Assembly: GCF_023700745.1 (NCBI RefSeq)
Contig: NZ_JAMPYG010000017.1
Coordinates: forward strand, 1 to 64,000
From: Rhodoferax sp.
GTDB lineage: Bacteria; Pseudomonadota; Gammaproteobacteria; Burkholderiales; Burkholderiaceae_C
Reading direction: 5' to 3'
DNA length: 64,000 nucleotides
Below, piece after piece: positions 1-7,718 of this stretch. Position 1 is the stretch's first letter; each line of letters starts with the position of its first letter. A program made the translations under genes and the position numbers. The notes under the pieces are model-generated. The model saw only the letters and a program-made list of their open reading frames with translations. It ran no database searches and was not told the origin of the DNA.

Positions 1-171
1 GAGGGCGGTCAGGCCATGGAGCACCAGGAGAGCTATCTCAAGGTGGTGTTTGGTTTCTTTGGCGTCACCGATGTGCGCATTGTGCGCGCCGAGGGTCTGG
101 CCATGGGGGATGCGCCCAAGGCCGCTGCGTTGAGCGCCGCTCGTGCCGATTTGGAACTCGCTACGGTTTAA
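1..171 (+). CDS. FMN-dependent NADH-azoreductase, C-terminal fragment
   Basis: Only the last 56 codons are inside the window and the frame is open from base 1 to a TAA at 169-171. The peptide contains a [29 protein letters not shown] stretch (first 20 residues from YLK match best), which resembles the C-terminal flavodoxin-fold end of AzoR-type quinone/azo reductases, where a G-[FI]-x-G-[VI]-T-D segment is followed by AEGLA. Such enzymes reduce quinones and azo compounds with NADH and FMN in the cytoplasm. The assignment rests on a short fragment. A clear rho-independent terminator follows at 193-228, so this gene ends its own transcript. Confidence 0.6.
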   Translation, partial: EGGQAMEHQESYLKVVFGFFGVTDVRIVRAEGLAMGDAPKAAALSAARADLELATV

Positions 172-192
172 AACGCCTGTTCCAGTTGATGC

Positions 193-228
193 AAAGAGGT
201 CCACCCGCTGGGGTCGACCTCTTTTTTT
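193..228 (+). terminator. Rho-independent terminator after the azoreductase fragment
   Basis: A perfect 9-bp stem, AAAGAGGTC at 193-201 and GACCTCTTT at 216-224, encloses a 14-nt loop. A T-run reaching base 228 follows. Confidence 0.9.
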
Positions 229-293
229 ATGTGCTGTCAACCAAAAAAAACCATCTCGCCACACCAGCATCTGTGCACCCGTATTGGAGTCCG

Positions 294-322
294 TTGACGG
301 CATGTACTATTGGTTTTAAAAC
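294..322 (+). promoter_or_regulatory. Sigma70-like promoter with overlapping palindrome
   Basis: TTGACG at 294-299 (5 of 6 to the -35 consensus) and TAAAAC at 317-322 (4 of 6 to the -10 consensus) are separated by exactly 17 bases, placing a start of transcription near 329. The -10 element lies inside a perfect 12-bp palindrome, GGTTTTAAAACC, at 312-323. A repressor bound there would block the promoter. The promoter call is sequence-based; the operator role is inference. Confidence 0.55.
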
Positions 323-352
323 CTGATTTTCAACGACCCGAGGAGTTTCATC

Positions 353-991
353 GTGAGTGACGCACTGAACTATTTGCTTAAGGCACGGCCCGAAACCATG
401 GGCCATTATTTTGCTTTTCTGAAAGACAGTGGCAAGTACCTCGATCCCAAAACCCGCAACCTGATTTCGGTCATTACCAAGGTCCACGCCCAGACTGACC
501 GTGGTTTTCGCCAGTATCTGGGTCGCGCCCTGCGCGAGGGCTGCAGCCCGATGGAGGTGCTCGATGCGCTGCTGATGGCATTCCCGGCGCTCGGACTGGC
601 CAAGATCATCTGGGCTGTGAACATCATTCTCGACATGAACATCCCGGGTTTTGCACCTGAGGTCATCACCCAATTGGTACCAGCGCCAGGGGAGTGGCGC
701 GATGTCATGGCGGCCAAGGACGTCGCTGACGGCGAGGTCACACGTACCGAGTGCCAGGGGCGCGGCCTGTTCATCTACCGTAACACCAAGATGTACAAAG
801 TCTATGACAGCCACTGTCCGCATCAGAACACCGACATCACCCAGTTGGCCGTCACGGGCACGACCATGACCTGTCCCAAGCACCAATGGCAATTTGATGC
901 CAAAAGCGGCGACTGCATCAAAAAAGGCAAGACCTCGCTCCAGCGCATCGAATCCAAAGTGGTCAAAGGTCGTTTGCTGGCATTTTGGTAA
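353..991 (+). CDS. Carboxymuconolactone decarboxylase-like / Rieske [2Fe-2S] fusion protein
   Basis: This 212-residue cytoplasmic protein starts at GTG 353, with AGGAG at 341-345 placed seven bases upstream. Residues about 1-100 are all-helical and resemble the carboxymuconolactone decarboxylase/AhpD-like fold. The redox CxxC of AhpD is absent; only one Cys is present, in EGCSPMEV. Residues about 105-212 form a Rieske-type ferredoxin domain with CPH, 16 residues, then CPKH, which is the Cys-x-His / Cys-x2-His set that binds a [2Fe-2S] cluster. The fusion suggests a small electron-transfer or redox-sensing protein. The reaction is unknown. It has its own promoter and a 95-bp gap to the ParA-like gene downstream. 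Confidence 0.75.
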   Translation: MSDALNYLLKARPETMGHYFAFLKDSGKYLDPKTRNLISVITKVHAQTDRGFRQYLGRALREGCSPMEVLDALLMAFPALGLAKIIWAVNIILDMNIPGFAPEVITQLVPAPGEWRDVMAAKDVADGEVTRTECQGRGLFIYRNTKMYKVYDSHCPHQNTDITQLAVTGTTMTCPKHQWQFDAKSGDCIKKGKTSLQRIESKVVKGRLLAFW

Positions 992-1086
992 ATCGGAGTC
1001 GTGCCGGTTGCCAGGCGAGCAACCAAAGTCACGGACAATCGCGCCTATTCACGCTGACTGTTCAGTTGCCTCAAAGGAGTTGATTC

Positions 1087-1854
1087 ATGCCGATCGTTGT
1101 GTTCAATCAAAAAGGGGGGGTGGGCAAGTCCACCATTACCTGCAATCTGGCGGCCATCAGCGCCAGCCAGGGTCTGCGCACCCTGGTCATCGACCTCGAT
1201 CCGCAGGGCAACTCCACAAGCTACTTGCTGGGCGACACGGCCGTCGACGGGCAGCCCAGCGTGGCCGGTTTTTTTGAGCAAACCCTGAGCTACAGTTTTC
1301 GCAACGTGCCAGCGACGGACTTTGTGGTTGAAACACCATTTGAAAACCTTGATGTGATGCCGTCCAGTCCGGCGCTCAATGAACTGCTGGTCAAACTGGA
1401 ATCACGTCAGAAAATCTACAAACTGCGCGAAGCCCTGGTGCAACTGGCCCAGACTTACGACCGCATCTACATCGACACGCCACCGGCGCTGAATTTCTTT
1501 ACCCGGGCCGCGCTGATTGGCGCCACCGGCTGCCTGATCCCGTTTGATTGCGACAGCTTCTCACGCCAGGCGCTCTATGCACTGATGGACAACGTGCAGG
1601 AAATCCGTGCTGACCACAACCCCGATCTCCAGATTGACGGCATTGTGGTGAACCAATTCCAGGCCCGCGCCAACCTGCCCCAGCGCATGGTGGCCGAACT
1701 GATCGAAGAAGGCCTGCCGGTACTGCAACCGTATTTACCTTCGTCAGTGCGGATTCGCGAGTCACATGAGCAGTCACTGCCCATGATCCACCTGGATCCG
1801 AGCCACAAAATTACCTTGGCACTGGTGGAGTTGCACGACGGTCTGCGGGCTTAG
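1087..1854 (+). CDS. ParA/Soj-family P-loop ATPase (orphan)
   Basis: The 255-residue protein opens with a deviant Walker A motif, KGGVGKST at residues 9-16, carrying the signature lysine of ParA/MinD ATPases. It continues with DLDPQGNST and a Walker B-like YIDTPPAL segment. CAAAGGAG directly precedes ATG 1087. ParA proteins dimerise on ATP and position DNA or protein cargo along the nucleoid or membrane. No ParB or centromere-like repeat is nearby, so chromosome partitioning is not indicated. Positioning of some other cargo is more likely. The preceding gene is the Rieske fusion, 95 bp upstream, and the two could be co-transcribed. Confidence 0.85.
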   Translation: MPIVVFNQKGGVGKSTITCNLAAISASQGLRTLVIDLDPQGNSTSYLLGDTAVDGQPSVAGFFEQTLSYSFRNVPATDFVVETPFENLDVMPSSPALNELLVKLESRQKIYKLREALVQLAQTYDRIYIDTPPALNFFTRAALIGATGCLIPFDCDSFSRQALYALMDNVQEIRADHNPDLQIDGIVVNQFQARANLPQRMVAELIEEGLPVLQPYLPSSVRIRESHEQSLPMIHLDPSHKITLALVELHDGLRA

Positions 1855-2000
1855 AGGGCAGTTCTGTGCTTGTTGCCGACATTTCATGCCGTACCAGCGC
1901 GGCGTACTGATGCCTGGCAAGGCAGAGGATGTTGTCCTCCTTCAATCGCTGTCAGACCATCATCAATTCAAATGTTTATATTTTTGAATATTTGGATTTA

Positions 2001-2014
2001 CTGATTTAAATCAA
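2001..2014 (+). promoter_or_regulatory. FNR/Dnr-type anaerobic box upstream of the octaheme gene
   Basis: The sequence CTGATTTAAATCAA matches the FNR/CRP-family consensus TTGAT-N4-ATCAA at 9 of 10 defined positions. It is centred at 2007.5. An AACAAT hexamer at 2037-2042 (4 of 6 to a -10) would put the transcript start near 2049, that is with the box at about -41.5, the normal class II activator position. The site is seen; its regulator and activity are inferred. Confidence 0.5.
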
Positions 2015-2038
2015 TTAGGGTTTCCACTAATGCCTCAA

Positions 2039-2068
2039 CAATGCCGTTACGACTTTTGAACGGCATTG
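2039..2068 (+). other. Stem-loop in the leader region of the octaheme cluster
   Basis: CAATGCCGTT at 2039-2048 and AACGGCATTG at 2059-2068 form a perfect 10-bp stem with a 10-nt loop and no T-run. The rest of the 1855-2118 gap is AT-rich with no gene. The element could be a DNA operator or an RNA structure; its overlap with the predicted transcript start favours a DNA role. Confidence 0.4.
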
Positions 2069-2118
2069 TGTATTGAAGATTGGATGCGCACAGGCCGTTC
2101 CTTTACGAGGGAAAGGCA

Positions 2119-3717
2119 ATGTCACTCCATCATTTTTTGAAAACGGTTTTTGTCGCGATGCTGTTCGCCGGTGCCCTGGTGCAAGCGGCGACAGACACGA
2201 GCGCCGCAACAGAGGCCAGGTCCACCGCCGATCACAGCAAGTTTTCAGCATTGGCGGGCCCCTTTGATTCCGGCCCGGCCGTCACCAAAGCCTGTCTGAG
2301 CTGTCACACCGAGGCGTCCAGGCAAATCCATCAAACACAGCACTGGAAATGGGAATACAAAAACCCCAAAACCGGCCAGCTGCTAGGCAAAAAACACGTC
2401 GTCAACAACTTCTGCACCTCGGTCAGGTCCAACGAAGCTGCGTGCAACAGCTGTCACATCGGGTATGGCTGGAAAGACGATACGTTTGATTTTGCGTCCG
2501 AAGAAAATGTGGACTGCCTGGCGTGTCACGATGCCACAGGCAAGTACAAAAAGCCATCAGGCTTTGCCGGCAACCCGGTGGCCAAAGACACCGAGTTTCC
2601 ACCTGGCTCGGGCAAGATCATCCGTGGCATCAATCTGGCCGAGATTGCCCAAAAGGTGGGTGCCACAAAGCGCACAACCTGTGGGTCATGCCACTTCAAT
2701 GGCGGCGGCGGTGATGGCGTGAAGCACGGTGATCTGGATACCTCGCTGGAAGCGCCAGACAAGGAACTGGATGTGCACATGGACGTGGATGGCAACAACT
2801 TCAGTTGCTCGACCTGCCACAAAACCGAAGGCCACCAGGTGCCAGGCAGCCGCTATGCGCCAACGGCCCAGGACAAGGCGCCAGCCCATCTGCGTGGCAA
2901 GGCCGACACCAGCAATCCGGCCACCTGCCAGTCCTGCCATGGTCAGGCACCGCACAAGGTGGCCCTGGTCAACGACCATACCAACAAGCTGGCTTGCCAG
3001 ACCTGCCATATCCCGGCGTATGCCCGTGGCGGGCAACCCACCAAAATGACTTGGGACTGGTCAACCGCAGGCAAGCTCGATAAGGACGGCAAGTTCCAGA
3101 CGCTGCGTGACGAAAACGATTACGACACTTACATGACCATCAAGGGGGATTTCAAGTGGGCAGAGAACGTCACGCCTGAATACGTCTGGTTCAACGGCAC
3201 GGTCAACTACACGCTGATGGGTGACAAGATCGAGAAGGCCAACGAGCCGATTCAGATCAACCGCTTCGAAGGCAGTGCCACCGATGGCAAGTCGATGATC
3301 TGGCCAGTCAAGGTGTTCCGCGGCAAACAGCAATACGACCCCGTGAACAAATCGCTGGTGATTACCCACCTGGCGGGCAACGACGACACCGCCTACTGGA
3401 AAAACCTGAACTGGGTCAAGGCCGTCGAGGTGGGCATGGCCAAAGGCGGTGTGAAGTTTTCCGGTCAGGTGGATTTCATCGAGACCGAGAGCATCTGGCC
3501 GATCACCCACATGGTCGCGCCCAAGGACAAGGCCCTGGGTTGCGCCGACTGCCACGTCAGCAACGGCCGTCTGGAAAAAGTCGATGGCATCTATATGCCT
3601 GGTCGTGGCCGCGACCACGCACCCTGGCTTGAAATCGGTGGCTGGTTGCTGGCCGCACTGACCCTGCTCGGTGTCACAGGCCATGGCCTGATTCGCATCC
3701 TTACTCGCAAAAACTAA
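2119..3717 (+). CDS. Octaheme c-type cytochrome, tetrathionate reductase (OTR) family, membrane-anchored
   Basis: The start ATG 2119 gives a 532-residue precursor with a signal peptide (hydrophobic to about residue 22, cleavage after VQA). Eight CxxCH heme sites are visible at residues 59, 109, 133, 188, 230, 270, 293 and 475. Seven are clustered and the eighth follows a 178-residue interval. This pattern fits periplasmic octaheme tetrathionate reductases, which also reduce nitrite and hydroxylamine in vitro in Shewanella. A single hydrophobic helix at about 506-528 followed by RKN anchors the C-terminus. The cytochrome b gene 14 bp downstream suggests electrons come from the quinol pool. An in-frame upstream start at 2080 adds no signal-like sequence and was not chosen. 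The true substrate (tetrathionate, selenite, nitrite or other) is not readable from sequence. Confidence 0.85.
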   Translation: MSLHHFLKTVFVAMLFAGALVQAATDTSAATEARSTADHSKFSALAGPFDSGPAVTKACLSCHTEASRQIHQTQHWKWEYKNPKTGQLLGKKHVVNNFCTSVRSNEAACNSCHIGYGWKDDTFDFASEENVDCLACHDATGKYKKPSGFAGNPVAKDTEFPPGSGKIIRGINLAEIAQKVGATKRTTCGSCHFNGGGGDGVKHGDLDTSLEAPDKELDVHMDVDGNNFSCSTCHKTEGHQVPGSRYAPTAQDKAPAHLRGKADTSNPATCQSCHGQAPHKVALVNDHTNKLACQTCHIPAYARGGQPTKMTWDWSTAGKLDKDGKFQTLRDENDYDTYMTIKGDFKWAENVTPEYVWFNGTVNYTLMGDKIEKANEPIQINRFEGSATDGKSMIWPVKVFRGKQQYDPVNKSLVITHLAGNDDTAYWKNLNWVKAVEVGMAKGGVKFSGQVDFIETESIWPITHMVAPKDKALGCADCHVSNGRLEKVDGIYMPGRGRDHAPWLEIGGWLLAALTLLGVTGHGLIRILTRKN

Positions 3718-3731
3718 ACCGGAGAACCATC

Positions 3732-4352
3732 ATGGCACGCGTTTATCTCTTTAAACCCTTTGAGCGGTTCTGGCACTGGGCGCAAGCGGCACTCATTATC
3801 ACCATGCTGGTGACTGGTTTTGAAGTGCACGGCACGTACCAGCTGTTTGGCTTTGGCAAGGCGGTGGACTACCACACCCTTGCCGCCTGGACCCTGGTGG
3901 GCCTGTGGATTTTTGCCATCTTCTGGCATATCACGACCGGTGAGTGGCGGCAGTACATCCCCACCACGCAAAAAATGCTGGCGGTGGCCAGCTACTACTC
4001 GTCTGGCATCTTCAAGGGAGAAGAGCATCCCTACAAACCGACGCCGGGCAAAAAGCACAACCCGCTGCAACGCCTGACCTACCTGGCCGTGCTGACGCTG
4101 CTGAGTCCCTTGATCTGGGTCACCGGCGGCTTGTATCTGTTCTATGCCGATTGGCCCCGGCTGGGCCTGAGCGGCCTGAGCCTGCAATGGGTCGCCACCG
4201 GCCACACGCTGGGCGCCTTTTTGATGCTGGCTTTTCTGATTTCGCACCTGTATCTGGCCACCACCGGCCACAAGATCACCTCGCAGGTCATGGCCATGAT
4301 TACCGGTTGGGAAGACCTGGGGGACGACGCTGCACCTGGCAAAAAACATTAA
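3732..4352 (+). CDS. Cytochrome b (b561-type) membrane subunit, putative quinol oxidase partner of the octaheme cytochrome
   Basis: This 206-residue protein has four predicted membrane helices and repeated helix-borne histidines (H15, H33, H48, H66 and a C-terminal SHLYLATTGHK segment), as in bacterial cytochrome b561/hydrogenase-type and thiosulfate-reductase cytochrome b subunits. It follows the octaheme gene by 14 bp with AACCGGAGAACC as ribosome site. Likely role: oxidise quinol at the inner membrane with two b hemes and pass electrons to the octaheme protein. It may correspond to the b-type cytochrome of Geobacter selenite/tellurite (ext) operons, but that equivalence is an inference. 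Confidence 0.8.
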   Translation: MARVYLFKPFERFWHWAQAALIITMLVTGFEVHGTYQLFGFGKAVDYHTLAAWTLVGLWIFAIFWHITTGEWRQYIPTTQKMLAVASYYSSGIFKGEEHPYKPTPGKKHNPLQRLTYLAVLTLLSPLIWVTGGLYLFYADWPRLGLSGLSLQWVATGHTLGAFLMLAFLISHLYLATTGHKITSQVMAMITGWEDLGDDAAPGKKH

Positions 4353-4396
4353 CGCAGCAAGCAAATCTTTGTTGTTTCAATCTTTAGGAGCTATCC

Positions 4397-6208
4397 ATGG
4401 ACAAGAGGTTTCAGAAAAAACTGTTGGTTGCATTGATTGCCGGCATGTTGATGCCGATGGCGGCTTACGCCTCCGAGGCAGATCTGTTGAAAAAAATTGA
4501 AGCGCTGGCGCAGCAAAATGAACTGCTGGCGCAGCAATTGCAGGCGCTCAAGGGACAGGTACAGGCCAATGAGGCCAAGGCAGCCGCACCTGTTGCGCCA
4601 GTGGTGGCCAACAATGATGCGGCGATCGAGGCGCTCAAAAGCCAGGTCAAGCAGCTTGAAGGCAAGTCGCTCGGTAAATGGCTGACGGTGGGTGGCGACT
4701 ACCGCTTCCGTTACGACTACCTGGAGGGCCAGACCAAAACCTTCACCGATGTGGCGGGCACCTTTGCCAATGCGCAGAACCAGTTGCAAACCGAGTTCTT
4801 CGCCAACCCGGCTGCGGCTTCCAGCCTCAACCCGGGATGGACTTCGGCGCAAGCCCTGTCCGGGCTGATGGGCTTCGCCCAAGGCATGAACGCCGTGGGC
4901 ACTTACGAACAGGCGGCGGCCTTCCTGGTCGATCCGATGAACGCCGGCATGGTTGGCGCCATGGGTGCGTTTGCCAAGACCGTTCCCGCCTACAAGCCCA
5001 AGAACACCAGCTTGATGACGAACCGCTTCAACCTTGACCTCAACGCCAAGGCCACGCAGGACGTCAGCGTGACTGCGCGCCTGGCCATGTACAAGGTGTT
5101 TGGTTCGCAAAACGACGGTGCCGTCATGAACGCCGGCTCGGCCCCGTTCTTTGCCGACCGTACCGGTGTCTTTGACGGCACGCTGAGCCATGTACCATCG
5201 ACCAGCGATCTCAATGTCGACCGCATCTATGCGACCTGGAGCAATATTGCCGACAAGGAAATCTGGTTCTCGGTCGGTCGTCGTCCATCAACCGAAGGCG
5301 CCCCCAGCAACCTCAAACTGAACAAGCCGCGCCCGGGCACAGGCGGCGTACCTTCCCTTCTGGTGGACTATGCCTTCGACGGCCTGACCCTGGGTTATGC
5401 ACCTGAAATCGATTCATTGCCAGGCGCCTATGCCAAGTTTTGTTATGGTCGCGGTTTCGAGAGTGGTTACAGCAATGTTGCAGGCAATTCGCTGGCCGAC
5501 ACCGACATGGTGGGTATCTCGGTAGTCCCGATCGACACCGATCCGCTGCGCGTCTGGCTGCAATGGAACCGTGGCACGCACATCTTCGATGCGCCGACCA
5601 TGAACAACACCTACTTCGGCGACACCGCCAGCAAGGCCGACCTGGGCGACATTGACTGGTTGGGTGCAGGCTTCATGAGCACGTACAAGAACGTGGGTTC
5701 CGGCATGCTGCATGTGTTTGGCGAAGTGGCGGTGAGCAAGACACACCCCAACAACAATGTCTCGGCGCAAAACGGCTTCCAGGGTCTGCTGACCGGCGGC
5801 TTCTTCAATCCTGAAGCGCCGTCGGACAAGACCGGTACCGGCATCGCCCTGGGCGTGCGCTACGACCTGCCGTCGAAGGATAAATTCGGTTTCGAATACA
5901 ACCACGGCTCCAAGAACTGGATTCCATTCTCGCCCGCGGCTGACGACATGTGGACCGCCAAGGCCGGTACCCGAGGCAGCGTGGTCGAGGCCTACTACAT
6001 CAAGGATCTCGATCTGGCGCCGATTTCCTCCTTCTTCAGCAAAGCTTTCTTCCGCCTGGGTGTGCAGCGCTACAACTTCGACTACACCGGCAGCAACAAC
6101 TGGGTCGGTGCCCCGGTAAGCATCGGTGATGTCAATGGCCAGATGTCGACCTTGACGCCGCTGGAGAATGCCACCAACGTTTACGCCACCTTTGAAGTCA
6201 AGTTCTGA
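4397..6208 (+). CDS. extI: DUF3373-family outer-membrane porin, ExtI-like
   Basis: The 603-residue protein has a signal peptide (cleavage near AYA-SEAD) and a Leu/Gln-rich coiled coil at about residues 27-80. A long beta-strand-rich region follows and ends in YATFEVKF, with the terminal Phe typical of BAM-assembled barrels. The coiled coil plus large barrel pattern matches DUF3373 porins. These include ExtI of Geobacter sulfurreducens, implicated in selenite and tellurite uptake. It lies between the cytochrome b gene and an ExtJ-like gene, so it probably provides passage of an anionic acceptor, or contact with a periplasmic electron carrier. Family assignment is from recall, not a search. Confidence 0.7.
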   Translation: MDKRFQKKLLVALIAGMLMPMAAYASEADLLKKIEALAQQNELLAQQLQALKGQVQANEAKAAAPVAPVVANNDAAIEALKSQVKQLEGKSLGKWLTVGGDYRFRYDYLEGQTKTFTDVAGTFANAQNQLQTEFFANPAAASSLNPGWTSAQALSGLMGFAQGMNAVGTYEQAAAFLVDPMNAGMVGAMGAFAKTVPAYKPKNTSLMTNRFNLDLNAKATQDVSVTARLAMYKVFGSQNDGAVMNAGSAPFFADRTGVFDGTLSHVPSTSDLNVDRIYATWSNIADKEIWFSVGRRPSTEGAPSNLKLNKPRPGTGGVPSLLVDYAFDGLTLGYAPEIDSLPGAYAKFCYGRGFESGYSNVAGNSLADTDMVGISVVPIDTDPLRVWLQWNRGTHIFDAPTMNNTYFGDTASKADLGDIDWLGAGFMSTYKNVGSGMLHVFGEVAVSKTHPNNNVSAQNGFQGLLTGGFFNPEAPSDKTGTGIALGVRYDLPSKDKFGFEYNHGSKNWIPFSPAADDMWTAKAGTRGSVVEAYYIKDLDLAPISSFFSKAFFRLGVQRYNFDYTGSNNWVGAPVSIGDVNGQMSTLTPLENATNVYATFEVKF

Positions 6209-6245
6209 TCGTTTTTTATCTCATTTTTTTAGCAGGAGTCTCATC

Positions 6246-6566
6246 ATGAAAATCAAATTCTCAACCCTGATCGTTACTGCCGTGCTCGGCTTTTCCGGTG
6301 CGGCCTTCACTGCCAATGCTTTTGCCGAAGAGGGCAAGTTGGTTGGGCCGATTACCAAGATCACGATGGCTGCCGACGGCAAGTCGGCCACCGCCGTTCT
6401 GAAGGATACCAAGGCTGGCGCATCTGTCACCATCACCATCACCGATGACCTGACCCTGGATAAATTCAAGGACAAGCGCATTGTGGAAGGTGATGAAATC
6501 CGGGCACGCTATGAAAAAGATGGCAAAAACACCAGCAAGTCATTCAAAAAGACCGCTGGCTGCTGA
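6246..6566 (+). CDS. extJ: Small periplasmic protein, ExtJ-like
   Basis: The 106-residue precursor starts at ATG 6246 behind AGCAGGAG. It has a signal peptide cleaved near NAFA-EEG, leaving an approximately 78-residue basic mature protein that ends in KKTAGC with one C-terminal Cys. The body alternates short beta strands (KLVGPITKI, SATAVLKD, SVTITITD) in an OB-like pattern followed by a GDEIRARYE segment. It lies directly between the porin and the rhodanese genes, the position of ExtJ in the Geobacter extHIJKL cluster, and looks similar to it. Function is unknown; the Cys could carry a persulfide or selenium intermediate. Confidence 0.55.
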   Translation: MKIKFSTLIVTAVLGFSGAAFTANAFAEEGKLVGPITKITMAADGKSATAVLKDTKAGASVTITITDDLTLDKFKDKRIVEGDEIRARYEKDGKNTSKSFKKTAGC

Positions 6567-6581
6567 TCTGCGCCAGGCAAG

Positions 6582-6614
6582 ACACCGCCGGTTGCGTCTC
6601 CTGACCGGTGGTGT
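6582..6614 (+). other. Intercistronic stem-loop between the small periplasmic and rhodanese genes
   Basis: ACACCGCCGGT at 6582-6592 pairs with ACCGGTGGTGT at 6604-6614 (11 pairs, one G-U) around an 11-nt loop. There is no T-run, so it is more likely an mRNA processing or stability element than an intrinsic terminator. Confidence 0.45.
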
Positions 6615-6664
6615 ACTGACTTCTTAAAAGGGAGACAAGTGTCTGAATTCCAAGGAGTGATGTC

Positions 6665-7714
6665 ATGAAACGCATGTTGTGGACATTGGCCCTGTCGGGC
6701 GCGCTGGCTTTCAGCGCGTTGGCAGCAGATGTCAAGGTTGAGGCCGACGAAGTGGTCAATGACCAGATGGTGAGCTTTTATGAGCAAGGCGCCATTGGTA
6801 AAACAGTCTGGGTGCTGGACAGTCGACCGCCTGGCAAATTTATCGCAGGGCACATTCCGGGAGCGATCAACCTGCCGCTGGATGTGCTGAAAAAAGACCC
6901 GGCGGCCAGCGTCGAAAAACTGGCCATTCCAAAGACCGGCAAGCTGGTCTTTTACTGCGCCGGCCGCGAGTGCACTTTGTCGGTGGACTCGGCTGCCGTG
7001 TTCAGGGCAATGGGCTATACCGATGTCTGGGTTTACCGCAACGGCGTTCCGGGCTGGAACCAGAAAGCCCAACCCCTGATGGCAACTGAAGCCTTCCTGA
7101 AAAAAGGCAACCTGATCCTGCTCGATACCGCACCAGGGCAAAGCACCATCGTCAGTGCCAATAACCAGACACTGCAACTCTCGCTGGCCGACCTCAAGGA
7201 CAGCAAGGGTCAGGGCGCGCTCGCGAAATTATCCAAAAATGCGCCCTTGGTGGTGCTGGAGCGGGGAAACATGACGGCGGCCAATGAGGCGTTGGACATG
7301 CTGCGCGAATACGATTTTCGCCGTCTGGCTTACTTCCCGATCAGTGCGTGGAAGGGTTCTCTTGGCGCTGCACCCGCCCTCACGCAAGTGAGCTGGGCAC
7401 CCATTTATGCGCCCGGTCAAGTGGCACCGAAAGTCTTTGAAGAGGCGGTGATGGCTGGCAAGTTCATCCTGGATGTGCGCCCGGCTGCGGACTTTGCCCG
7501 GGGTCACTTCAAAGGCGCGGTGAACCTGCCCATTGAGGACATGGAAAAGGACTTTGCCAAGATCCCCAAAGACGTTCCCGTGTTTGTCAACTGCGCCACC
7601 GGTGCCAAGAGCACCAAGACCTATGACATTCTGGGCCGCAAGGGTTACACCAACATTGCCTACCTGGATGCCGAAATCTCCTGCAAGGGTGAAGCCTGCG
7701 TCATCAAGGAGTGA
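6665..7714 (+). CDS. extH: Exported multi-domain rhodanese protein, ExtH-like
   Basis: The 349-residue precursor has a signal peptide (cleavage near SALA-ADV) and three rhodanese-type segments. Domain one (about 30-140) has catalytic Cys98 in FYCAGREC. Domain two (about 145-235) lacks a Cys loop and is degenerate. Domain three (about 255-340) has Cys310 in VNCATGAK. Two further cysteines sit near the end (340 and 345). Rhodaneses carry sulfane sulfur as a Cys persulfide and can also bind selenium. Being periplasmic and next to the DUF3373 porin, it resembles ExtH of Geobacter selenite/tellurite gene clusters. CCAAGGAG lies upstream, and the next rhodanese gene starts 4 bp after the stop. Confidence 0.75.
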   Translation: MKRMLWTLALSGALAFSALAADVKVEADEVVNDQMVSFYEQGAIGKTVWVLDSRPPGKFIAGHIPGAINLPLDVLKKDPAASVEKLAIPKTGKLVFYCAGRECTLSVDSAAVFRAMGYTDVWVYRNGVPGWNQKAQPLMATEAFLKKGNLILLDTAPGQSTIVSANNQTLQLSLADLKDSKGQGALAKLSKNAPLVVLERGNMTAANEALDMLREYDFRRLAYFPISAWKGSLGAAPALTQVSWAPIYAPGQVAPKVFEEAVMAGKFILDVRPAADFARGHFKGAVNLPIEDMEKDFAKIPKDVPVFVNCATGAKSTKTYDILGRKGYTNIAYLDAEISCKGEACVIKE

Positions 7715-7718
7715 GCTG

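Noticed and set aside
1001..1024. GGTTGC / GCAACC inverted repeat between the Rieske fusion and the ParA-like gene
   Set aside because: Only six pairs, no T-run and no other support; likely chance.
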